From JAEWSN01 sp038249175 (GTDB lineage: Bacteria > Bacillota > Clostridia > DSM-8532): a stretch of 10,799 nucleotides of DNA. The notes under the pieces were generated by a model, which worked only from the letters and a program-made list of their open reading frames with translations, was not told where the DNA came from and made no database searches. Below are positions 1-6,777 of this stretch, one piece after another (the first letter of the stretch is position 1; each line of letters starts with the position of its first letter). The stretch is taken from assembly GCA_038249175.1 (NCBI GenBank), contig JBBRWP010000101.1:1-10799 (forward strand), written 5' to 3'. The position numbers and the translations under genes are program-made.

Positions 1-1
1 G

Positions 2-2704
2 TATGCATTCAAGCTCTCAGAGAGTGAAGACAACGCTTTTGATAAGCTGGTGTTTGATGCCATAGACCTTGCATGGGAGGCAAACAAGGCGGAAGGCACC
101 ATCACGGCCGCCACAGCCGCCGCCGTGGAAAATGCGCTTGCTCCTATCGCTGCCAAGGCAAAAAATTACCGCCTGTTGTGTGTCGGGCATGCACACATCG
201 ACATGAACTGGATGTGGGGCTATGACGAAACATCCAGCATCACACTGGACACGTTCCGTACGATGCTGGACCTTATGGACGAATATCCGGAGTTCACTTT
301 CGGACAAAGCCAGGCTTCCGTATATCGCATTGTCGAGCAGCATTGCCCGGAGATGCTGGAGGAAATCAAGCGCCGTGTTCATGAAGGACGCTGGGAGGTC
401 ACAGCATCCACCTGGGTGGAAGCAGACCGCAACATGCCCAATGCAGAGAGTATGTCCCGTCAATTTCTATACACAAAGCAATACCTTTCAAAGCTGCTCG
501 ACATCGACCCGGGCACACTCAATATCGACTATGAACCGGACACCTTTGGCCATAGTATCCATGTACCGGAAGTACTCTGCGACAGTGGTGTGAAATTTTA
601 CTACCATTGTCGTGGGTTTGACAAGCATGTATTGTATAACTGGAAAGCCCCCAGTGGCCGCCAGATACTCGTATTCCGCGAGCCCACCTGGTATAACTGG
701 ACGATGGACGGCCGCTGTGCGCTTGTGCTGCCAGAGTTCTGCAAACAGAATGGACTGAAAGACATGTTGCGTGTTTATGGTGTTGGTGATCATGGCGGCG
801 GGCCAACCCGGCGTGATATTGAAAAAATCATTGACATGAACAAGTGGCCGATATTCCCAACATTCAAATTTGGTACCTATGGAGAATTTTACCGCCTGGC
901 AGAGCAGAATCGAACAGCATATCCAGTGGTTGAAGGCGAGTTGAATTTCATTTTTGATGGTTGCTACACCACACAGACGCGTCAGAAGAAGGGTAACCGT
1001 TTAGGTGAAGCAGTGCTTGCCGATGCCGAGGGAATGGCTGCCCTGTCTAAACTGGCTGTCGGAACGAAGTACGACACCGCAGCTTTCACGCAGGCGTGGC
1101 AGAAAGTGCTGTTCAACCAGTTTCATGATATCCTGCCCGGTTCCGGCACAGTGGATACCCGCGAGTATGCAATGGGCCAGTATCAGGAGGCTTTTACTAC
1201 AGCGAATACAAGCCGTGCACTGTCTGTCCGTGCACTATCTGATGCCATAGACACATCTGTGCTGTCCGTGCAGGAAGACATCTCCATGACCCGCAGCGAG
1301 GGCGCCGGTGTGGGCTATGGCATGACCAATGGCAGGGTTGCACAAATTGGTAGACATGCAGGTCTAAGGCGACTGTTTACCTTGTATAATTCGCTTCCTT
1401 TCGTCCGGGATGAACTGGTTGAAATTATATTGTGGGATTGGAATGGAAATATCGACCTTATGCAGTGGACCGATGACTCTGGGAATCCACTACCCCATCA
1501 AGTGTTGACGAGTAGCTTCAGCGATTATTGGGGTCACCTCCATGCTGACGTGCTTGTGAAGATTAAAGTACCCTCTATGGGCTATACCACAGTCATATTG
1601 GATGAGAAGAGTCCAACGACGTTTGCTGCGGAAGAATTGGGTCCTCGGGTTGATGAGCCCTGCAGTGGCATTCTTGAAAATGAACATATCCGTGTAGAAC
1701 TGGATATCCGCGATGGCGGCATTCTTTCCTTCATTGATAAACATACTGAGACGGAATATGCGAAGCCAGGCTGCCCGATGGGGGTGTTCCGTATTATAGA
1801 AGAAGATACGGGAAAAGGGATGTCTGCCTGGTGGGTCGGGAAATACAAAGCAGTACACGCATTGAATAGCGGTGTGAAATTTACCGATGTCAAACTTGGC
1901 GAGAAATTTATTCAACAAAGCATCACTTACGAAACAGGGTTTGGTAACGGTTCCAAACTGATTGTCACAGTATCGTTGGCAAAGGGTGAAAGAATGCTGC
2001 GTTTTGATACAACCGTACACTGGCAGGAGATAGGAACCAAGGAAACATTCTACCCGCAGTTGAATTTCCTCATGCCCGTGGCCTATGACTATCCAACGAT
2101 TCGCTATGATGTGCCCATGGGCATGCTGGATCGCACGAAGCTCGAAATGGACGTACCTGCGCAATCCTTCGGTATGCCGATTCATGAGGGCGGAGAGTCG
2201 CTGATGTTGATCAGCGACAGCAAATACGGCTACCGTGGTACAACAGAGGGGCTTTCACTTACACTCATCCGTTCTTCAGTGGATCCGGACCCATGGCCTG
2301 AAATTGGCGAGCATCGCATACAAATGGCCATTGCTATGTGTGATAATGACAAGGTTAGTGAAGCGAAGACCGCCATGTCCTTCTGCCGCAAGATTATCGT
2401 GACTGCCGCCCGTGCCCATAAGGGGACTTTGCCTACAACGCAGTCTTTATTGGAATGGACGTGTGAAGGCCTTGTGTTTTCCGCCGTCAAGCAATCCGAG
2501 GACGGCAGAGGCATTATTTTACGGTATTACGAGGTTGCCGGGAAAACAGGTCGGGGCCAGGTGAAACTATTTATGGCACCGAAATCTGTATGTGCCGTGA
2601 ACGTTCTGGAACAGCCCGTCGATGACAATGCAACATTGGAAGGGAACACCGTTTTCTTTGATGTTCATGCATTTGGGATTGGTAATCTGAAAATTGAGTT
2701 TTAA
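2..2704 (+). CDS. GH38 alpha-mannosidase, 5'-partial
   Basis: Glycoside hydrolase family 38 enzyme that removes alpha-linked mannose by a zinc-dependent retaining mechanism, probably in the cytoplasm. The frame is open to the left edge, so the true start lies upstream; a GTG at 50 is in frame but has no good ribosome binding site and cuts into conserved-looking sequence. Counting from that GTG as residue 1, the zinc-site motif HAHID is at 47-51 (H49, D51), the nucleophile is D164 in EPDTFGH, and the fourth zinc ligand is H359 in FNQFHDILPGSG. After the catalytic and helical domains, the remainder (about 440-884) is the beta-sandwich C-terminal region, including ENEHIRVEL near 543. About 901 residues are visible, against roughly 880-1050 for the family, so perhaps 100 or so are missing. 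It heads a tight cluster with a URO-D fragment and a GH2 beta-mannosidase. Family assignment is firm; the exact substrate (N-glycan, manno-oligosaccharide or mannosylglycerate type) is not determined by sequence reading. Confidence 0.95.
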   Translation, partial: YAFKLSESEDNAFDKLVFDAIDLAWEANKAEGTITAATAAAVENALAPIAAKAKNYRLLCVGHAHIDMNWMWGYDETSSITLDTFRTMLDLMDEYPEFTFGQSQASVYRIVEQHCPEMLEEIKRRVHEGRWEVTASTWVEADRNMPNAESMSRQFLYTKQYLSKLLDIDPGTLNIDYEPDTFGHSIHVPEVLCDSGVKFYYHCRGFDKHVLYNWKAPSGRQILVFREPTWYNWTMDGRCALVLPEFCKQNGLKDMLRVYGVGDHGGGPTRRDIEKIIDMNKWPIFPTFKFGTYGEFYRLAEQNRTAYPVVEGELNFIFDGCYTTQTRQKKGNRLGEAVLADAEGMAALSKLAVGTKYDTAAFTQAWQKVLFNQFHDILPGSGTVDTREYAMGQYQEAFTTANTSRALSVRALSDAIDTSVLSVQEDISMTRSEGAGVGYGMTNGRVAQIGRHAGLRRLFTLYNSLPFVRDELVEIILWDWNGNIDLMQWTDDSGNPLPHQVLTSSFSDYWGHLHADVLVKIKVPSMGYTTVILDEKSPTTFAAEELGPRVDEPCSGILENEHIRVELDIRDGGILSFIDKHTETEYAKPGCPMGVFRIIEEDTGKGMSAWWVGKYKAVHALNSGVKFTDVKLGEKFIQQSITYETGFGNGSKLIVTVSLAKGERMLRFDTTVHWQEIGTKETFYPQLNFLMPVAYDYPTIRYDVPMGMLDRTKLEMDVPAQSFGMPIHEGGESLMLISDSKYGYRGTTEGLSLTLIRSSVDPDPWPEIGEHRIQMAIAMCDNDKVSEAKTAMSFCRKIIVTAARAHKGTLPTTQSLLEWTCEGLVFSAVKQSEDGRGIILRYYEVAGKTGRGQVKLFMAPKSVCAVNVLEQPVDDNATLEGNTVFFDVHAFGIGNLKIEF

Positions 2705-2725
2705 TGGAGGCGTAATTTAGATACG

Positions 2726-3298
2726 GTGATGCTCCATAACGATTTTCCTGAGCGTTGTCTGGCGATGATGGAAAAAATTGTAAAAATTGACAGCAGGCTT
2801 TTTCAAGCGGTGGCGGCAGGCGGAGCCGACTTCATATTTCTGGGTGCGCCGGCTGCTGAGATGCTCTCGCCGCGTATGTATGAAGAGCTGATCGTCCCTT
2901 ATTCGAAAAGGGTGACAACGGCTGCCCACGAAGCAGGATTGCTGATATACAGCCACATATGCTCACCCATCGAGCCTTTCCTAACCATGGGATACTATAA
3001 CCAGATGGGCATCGATTTGTTTGAGACGCTAAGCCCTCCGCCGGTGGGCAATGTAGCTTCATTGAAGGACGCGATGAATAAACTGGATGATAAAATTTGC
3101 ACACGGGGTAACATCGGACTGGATGTTCTGCTGAACGGCACACCAGAAGAGGTGAAACAAAAAACCATCGAGGTGCTTGAAGCGACAGCAGGACGAAAAC
3201 ACATCGTGGCGGCAAGCGACTACTTGTTTTACAATACGCCGGAAGAAAACGTGCGTATGATGGCAGACACAGTTAAGGAATATACATCTGGCCGGTAA
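2726..3298 (+). pseudogene. URO-D/MtaA-like protein, C-terminal half only
   Basis: The 190 codons match only the C-terminal half of the uroporphyrinogen decarboxylase superfamily, which also includes MtaA/CmuA-type corrinoid methyltransferases of about 340 aa. Recognisable blocks are GADFIFLG (33-40), the LSPRMYEELIVPY strand-helix segment (47-59), a SHIC motif with H77 and C79 resembling the HxC zinc ligands of the methyltransferases, RGNIGLDVLLNGTPEEV near 127-143, and NTPEENVRMM near the end. The usual later cysteine (SGC-type block) appears replaced by SDY, so the methyltransferase zinc triad is not complete. The N-terminal half of the barrel is missing. The available starts, GTG 2726 or ATG 2729, lie 15-18 bases from the TGGAGG at 2705-2710, too far for good initiation. 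I infer an internal deletion that removed the 5' half while leaving the upstream ribosome binding site; a functional short protein is possible but less likely. It lies between the two mannosidases, 21 bases after the first. Confidence 0.7.
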
Positions 3299-3320
3299 CT
3301 ACGATGGGGTGTGAATTACT

Positions 3321-5630
3321 ATGAGGATTGACTTAAACGGTGACCAGTGGTCTATGAAAGGCTTTTGGCCTTATACACCATTATTTGGCAGGAGCATGGA
3401 GACGGGTGTGGCAATGGGGCAGGTAACAAGCTGGCTGACTGCCCGTGTCCCTGGCTGTGTGCACAGTGACCTGCTGGCCAATGGCACCATTGAAGACCCT
3501 TATTATGAGATGAACAGCTTGAAATGCGAATGGGTATCCAATCGCTGGTGGGTATATAAGACGGAGTTTTGTCTGGATCCATCCCTTGCCAACCAGACGA
3601 TTGAACTTGTTTTTCTGGGTGTGGATTATAAATGCCATATCTTTCTAAACAACGAAAAACTGCTTGAACATGAAGGAATGTTTGAGCCTTTCAGAATTGA
3701 TCTTGGCGGAAAAGTCAGATTTGGCTGTTCCAATGTACTGGAAGTCATTCTGGAGAGTGCACCCGATGAGATGGGGCAGATTGGACACACTTCTCTGGTC
3801 AAAACACAGAAGAGCCGTTTCGGCTACAAATGGGACTTTTCCACGAGGCTTGTGCATACCGGTATATGGCAGGATGTCTCTCTGCATGTTTTTCCGGCTG
3901 CCAGAATCAAAAATACGCGAGTAACAACTGCCCTTGACGGACACCATGGCATTGTGGAGATTGAGTCGTCGCTACTGCTTTCCCGGGAAAAACACTATTG
4001 CCTGTCGGCAAAGTTGAGCCTGGGCGAAAATGTGGTTGCTGAAAGCAATTGCGTCACGGAGGCGGATACGCATGAGGACGATACGTTTAAAATGAAGCTT
4101 TTGGTGGAAAACCCGGAAATCTGGTGGCCAAATGGCCATGGGAAGCAACCGCTGTATGAGGTGGAAATCCGGCTGCTACAGGACGATGAGGTTTGTGACA
4201 GCTTTCAATGCAAAACGGGTATCCGTAGTCTGGGTTACGGCTGCAATGACGGGGCTGAGGATGCACTGCCCTATGTGCCCATCTTCAATGGCAAGCGGGT
4301 GTATATCAAGGGCGTAAATATGACGCCGTTGGATCATATGATTGGCGCAATCTTCCGGGAGCGTTACGCAAAGATGCTGAAACTTGCCAAAGATGCCAAT
4401 GTGAATCTCATCCGCGTATGGGGCGGGGGTATCATTGAGAAGGAAGTGTTTTACGACCTTTGCGATGCATATGGCATCATGGTTTGGCAGGAATTCAATC
4501 AATCCAGCTCAGGCATTGATAATGTTCCACCTACGGATAGTAAATATTTAGAATTGCTTGGGAAGAATGCGGATGCTGCCATACTGAGCAGACGAAATCA
4601 TACCAGTCTGACTTTTTGGAGCGGCGGCAATGAACTGATGGATACGGACGGTGTGCCGGCATCTTATTCTGATGAAAACATCGCCATGCTCAAGCGACTC
4701 GTAAACCGGCTGGACCCTGAAAGACTTTTCCTGCCCACATCCGCTTCAGGACCCAGTGAATTTCTGAACACATCGCCTGAAGGGCTGACCAGGAATCATG
4801 ATGTACATGGACCCTGGCAGTATCAGGGGGTTGAAAAGCATTATGATATATATAATCGTTCCGACAGCCTATTGCACAGTGAATTCGGTGTGGACGGCTT
4901 CACGAATATCAATGCCATAGACAGCTTCCTTTCTCAGGAAAACCAGAGACTTTCCAATATGGGCGAAAACCTCGTGTGGCGGCATCATGGGGAATGGTGG
5001 GACACGACCTCCCGTGACAGGGACATTTTTGGTGAACCAGAAAATATGGAAGCCTTGGTGCGGCACAGCCAGTACATACAGGCCGAGGGACTTCGTTATG
5101 CCATTGAGGCCAATCGCCGCAGGGCTTTCCAAAACTGTGGCAGCATCATCTGGCAACTCAATGAGCCCTGGCCCAACCTTTCTTGCACAAGTATTGTAGA
5201 TTTTACCATGGCACCTAAAATAGCTTATGATTTTGTAAAGCGTGCTTACGCGCCATTATCTGTGTCACTCACCTACGACAAGCTTGGATACAAGCCCGGT
5301 GAAATGTTTGAGAGCCAAGTATGGATTGCTGACGATGCATGTTCTTTTGATGGGTTGATTGCTTATCGTGTACTTGATACAAAGCAGCAGATTTTACATC
5401 AGGGTATGCTTCACGCAGTCAGTGATGGGAGGCACGCAGCGCCTGCAGGAGAAATCAGCTTCTCGGTTGCAGAATGGCCAGCCGGACTTTTCGTCATAGA
5501 ACTCGCCATTGTAGGAATGTGTGATGAATACACAAACCGGTATCTCTTCTCTCATAATGATTCCCCAATATTCTCAACAGTAACGGCAACTTTCCTGGCA
5601 TTCTGCCAAGGGCAGGGGTATGCTAAATAA
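3321..5630 (+). CDS. GH2 beta-mannosidase
   Basis: Family 2 glycoside hydrolase of the beta-mannosidase subgroup, which releases terminal beta-linked mannose with retention. It has 769 residues, slightly short of the common 800-860. The N-terminal jelly-roll domain carries VPGCVHSDLL (43-52) and WVSNRWWVYKTEF (71-83), the pattern typical of beta-mannosidases rather than beta-galactosidases. GIWQDV (181-186) and IWWPNGHGKQPLYE (267-280) mark the sandwich domains. The TIM barrel begins near YIKGVNMTP (328-336) with IRVWGGGI (364-371). The acid/base is E438 in WSGGNEL and the nucleophile is E521 in HSEFG. No signal peptide or membrane segment is visible, so it should act inside the cell on imported oligosaccharides. 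The ATG at 3321 follows a weak GGGGTG about 9 bases upstream. It lies 22 bases after the URO-D fragment and is probably cotranscribed with the GH38 gene. Beta-mannosidase is the best call; other GH2 activities on mannose-like substrates cannot be excluded. Confidence 0.93.
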   Translation: MRIDLNGDQWSMKGFWPYTPLFGRSMETGVAMGQVTSWLTARVPGCVHSDLLANGTIEDPYYEMNSLKCEWVSNRWWVYKTEFCLDPSLANQTIELVFLGVDYKCHIFLNNEKLLEHEGMFEPFRIDLGGKVRFGCSNVLEVILESAPDEMGQIGHTSLVKTQKSRFGYKWDFSTRLVHTGIWQDVSLHVFPAARIKNTRVTTALDGHHGIVEIESSLLLSREKHYCLSAKLSLGENVVAESNCVTEADTHEDDTFKMKLLVENPEIWWPNGHGKQPLYEVEIRLLQDDEVCDSFQCKTGIRSLGYGCNDGAEDALPYVPIFNGKRVYIKGVNMTPLDHMIGAIFRERYAKMLKLAKDANVNLIRVWGGGIIEKEVFYDLCDAYGIMVWQEFNQSSSGIDNVPPTDSKYLELLGKNADAAILSRRNHTSLTFWSGGNELMDTDGVPASYSDENIAMLKRLVNRLDPERLFLPTSASGPSEFLNTSPEGLTRNHDVHGPWQYQGVEKHYDIYNRSDSLLHSEFGVDGFTNINAIDSFLSQENQRLSNMGENLVWRHHGEWWDTTSRDRDIFGEPENMEALVRHSQYIQAEGLRYAIEANRRRAFQNCGSIIWQLNEPWPNLSCTSIVDFTMAPKIAYDFVKRAYAPLSVSLTYDKLGYKPGEMFESQVWIADDACSFDGLIAYRVLDTKQQILHQGMLHAVSDGRHAAPAGEISFSVAEWPAGLFVIELAIVGMCDEYTNRYLFSHNDSPIFSTVTATFLAFCQGQGYAK

Positions 5631-5728
5631 TTAGTACTCATTATAGAAACAATGGCGTTAAGAACGGACGTCGTCAAACAAATCAGGATAAGTGCAACTT
5701 CTGGAAAAACCGCAATATATATGTACTT

Positions 5729-5733
5729 GGAGG
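5729..5733 (+). promoter_or_regulatory. ribosome binding site for the 79-aa ORF
   Basis: GGAGG ends five bases before the ATG at 5739. The earlier in-frame ATG at 5652 has no comparable site, so this motif favours 5739 as the start of the small ORF. Confidence 0.45.
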
Positions 5734-5738
5734 ATGTC

Positions 5739-5978
5739 ATGAATACTATGTGTCCGGGAGGTTTGGTTAACGGATATGTACTTTCCTGGGATCTGGTTCC
5801 AATATTCCTGCGCGCCAATTTTAAGGGGAGCAAACGGTTCAAGCGACTCTTGCGAAGATTGCGCCACTCGAAGAGTGAAAATCCAATGAATCTGCAAGTA
5901 ATCAAAGCGGGGGACAGTAGAATAAAATTTTTTGGTTATTTCATAGATGTAATGGGTAAAACATTCATGTCACGGTAA
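5739..5978 (+). CDS. hypothetical small basic protein, 79 aa
   Basis: I do not recognise this protein. The start chosen is the ATG at 5739, preceded by GGAGG at 5729-5733; the same frame is open back to 5652 (108 aa) but without a ribosome binding site. The central part is strongly basic, with FKGSKRFKRLLRRLRHSK around residues 28-45 of the 79-aa form. The N-terminus has a single Cys in MNTMCPGG, and there is no clear membrane segment or known motif. The stretch is more AT-rich than the mannosidase genes and lies alone between the GH2 gene and dfx, so it may instead be a decayed gene or non-coding DNA. Antisense frames are also open here, which weakens the coding argument. The quality of the ribosome binding site is the main support. 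Confidence 0.35.
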   Translation: MNTMCPGGLVNGYVLSWDLVPIFLRANFKGSKRFKRLLRRLRHSKSENPMNLQVIKAGDSRIKFFGYFIDVMGKTFMSR

Positions 5979-6011
5979 TAATGTTGTGATGACGCTAATG
6001 TTGTAATGATG
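5979..6011 (+). repeat. tandem 16-base direct repeat upstream of dfx
   Basis: TAATGTTGTGATGACG (5979-5994) is repeated as TAATGTTGTAATGATG (5996-6011), 14 of 16 identical, with a 17-base period. It ends 12 bases before the dfx ribosome binding site, a plausible place for an operator. The second copy with its flank partly resembles a PerR-type box (TTATAATnATTATAA, about 10 of 14 positions by eye), which would fit an oxidative-stress gene. That match is weak, and a chance duplication is possible. Confidence 0.4.
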
Positions 6012-6037
6012 GTTAATTAAGCAAGGAGGAAATTCGT

Positions 6038-6412
6038 ATGACTAAGTTAAGACAGGTGTACAAGTGTAATGTATGTGGAAATATCGTTGAAATTTTACAT
6101 GCAGGTGAGGGCGATTTGGTGTGTTGTGACGAACCAATGGTTTTGATGGATGAAAATACTGTCGATGCCGCAAAGGAAAAACATGTACCGGTTATTGAAA
6201 AGACAGCGGATGGCGTTTTGGTAAAAGTGGGTGCCGTGGAACATCCAATGATTGATACACATTTCATCGAATGGATTGAAATTCATACAACAGAAAAAGT
6301 GTATCGAAAATACCTAAATCCCGGTGACAAACCGGAAGCCATGTTTATCGTGGAAGAAGACGTGCTTTATGCAAGGGAATACTGTAATTTGCACGGTCTT
6401 TGGAAAGCCTGA
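6038..6412 (+). CDS. dfx: desulfoferrodoxin (class I superoxide reductase)
   Basis: Cytoplasmic non-haem iron enzyme that reduces superoxide to hydrogen peroxide without making oxygen, typical of anaerobes. It has 124 residues, the usual length of two-iron (2Fe-SOR) forms. The N-terminal desulforedoxin-like domain has the rubredoxin-like Fe(Cys)4 ligands C10, C13 (CNVC), C29 and C30 (CC). The C-terminal SOR domain has the Fe(His)4Cys site: H49 in EKHVP, H69 and H75 in HPMIDTH, and C116 and H119 in CNLH; E47 and K48 are the catalytic pair beside H49. All ligands are present with spacing matching Desulfovibrio Dfx (offset by one). The start is decided by AAGGAGG at 6023-6029, eight bases before the ATG. 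It is likely a single-gene unit, because a strong terminator follows and a repeat element lies upstream. Its electron donor (rubredoxin or similar) is not in the window. The peroxide it makes would be removed by the catalase downstream. Confidence 0.97.
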   Translation: MTKLRQVYKCNVCGNIVEILHAGEGDLVCCDEPMVLMDENTVDAAKEKHVPVIEKTADGVLVKVGAVEHPMIDTHFIEWIEIHTTEKVYRKYLNPGDKPEAMFIVEEDVLYAREYCNLHGLWKA

Positions 6413-6493
6413 AACCGGGCTATTGCAGTGGCATTCACAAAAGTTATTCAAGTGGACCGTCAAACAGCATTCAAGTGACAAGTCCGATAGGGC

Positions 6494-6535
6494 ATAAAAC
6501 AACCTCCGGGCGATAATGCCCGGAGGTTGTTTTAT
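6494..6535 (+). terminator. Rho-independent terminator after dfx
   Basis: A perfect 18-bp inverted repeat (6494-6511 with 6518-6535) surrounds a 6-base loop GATAAT. The GC-rich core CCTCCGGGC is flanked by A-rich and T-rich outer arms, so the right arm supplies GTTTTAT as the T tract. The symmetry means it could stop transcription from either side. It is 81 bases after the dfx stop. Confidence 0.88.
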
Positions 6536-6777
6536 ACTGAACTTCACTGTGCTCATAGGAATGTTGGGAAATGACTGTTTTACGCCTGTTGCGGCGCACC
6601 CCATGGCATCGCTTACACACACAAAGGCCAGATCAACTCTGACCTTCTAGACTTTCTCGAGAGTTGAAACGATGTCATCTCGTTATCAATCAGTTAGGCC
6701 CGTCGGCGAAGCCGCCGTTCAGTCATTAGTCGTTCTTTACGGGCCTTTATCGTAAAAAGCAATAAGGGAGGTTGATT
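6536..6777 (+). other. intergenic leader of the catalase gene with pairing segments
   Basis: About 240 bases without a convincing gene. The right half contains several short helices on the + strand: 6624-6632 with 6638-6646 (nine positions, one mismatch, loop TCAAC); 6634-6640 with 6660-6666 (CAACTCT/AGAGTTG), which competes with the first; 6668-6672 with 6680-6684; and 6696-6703 with 6739-6746 (AGGCCCGT/ACGGGCCT), which encloses a small CGGC-GAA-GCCG hairpin at 6704-6714. The last helix is followed by TTTAT. This could be a regulatory 5' leader, but no known riboswitch class was recognised, and no clear promoter was found (a TTGAAA at 6664 lacks a well-spaced -10). Confidence 0.35.
6764..6771 (+). 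promoter_or_regulatory. ribosome binding site fixing the katE start
   Basis: AAGGGAGG lies six bases before the ATG at 6778. It also abuts the in-frame TTG at 6772, which is therefore too close to be the start. The ATG at 6778 is the start to use. Confidence 0.8.

Noticed and set aside
1490..2185. Long antisense open frame opposite the GH38 gene
   Set aside because: It lies wholly within the GH38 coding sequence, has no ribosome binding site or recognisable domain, and is explained by codon bias of the real gene.
5552..5905. Minus-strand open frames across the gap before dfx
   Set aside because: No ribosome binding site and no recognised domain; overlaps the end of the GH2 gene. The + strand small ORF has better initiation signals.
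6446..6477. Short direct repeat ATTCAAGTG (6446-6454 and 6469-6477) between dfx and its terminator
   Set aside because: Only nine bases, two copies, no other sign of function; chance is likely.
6314..6622. Minus-strand open frame across the end of dfx and its terminator
   Set aside because: It would read through the perfect 18-bp hairpin and overlaps a certain gene, so it is a shadow.
6664..6692. Possible katE promoter with TTGAAA at 6664
   Set aside because: The nearest -10-like TATCAA is only 14 bases away, and no other feature supports it.
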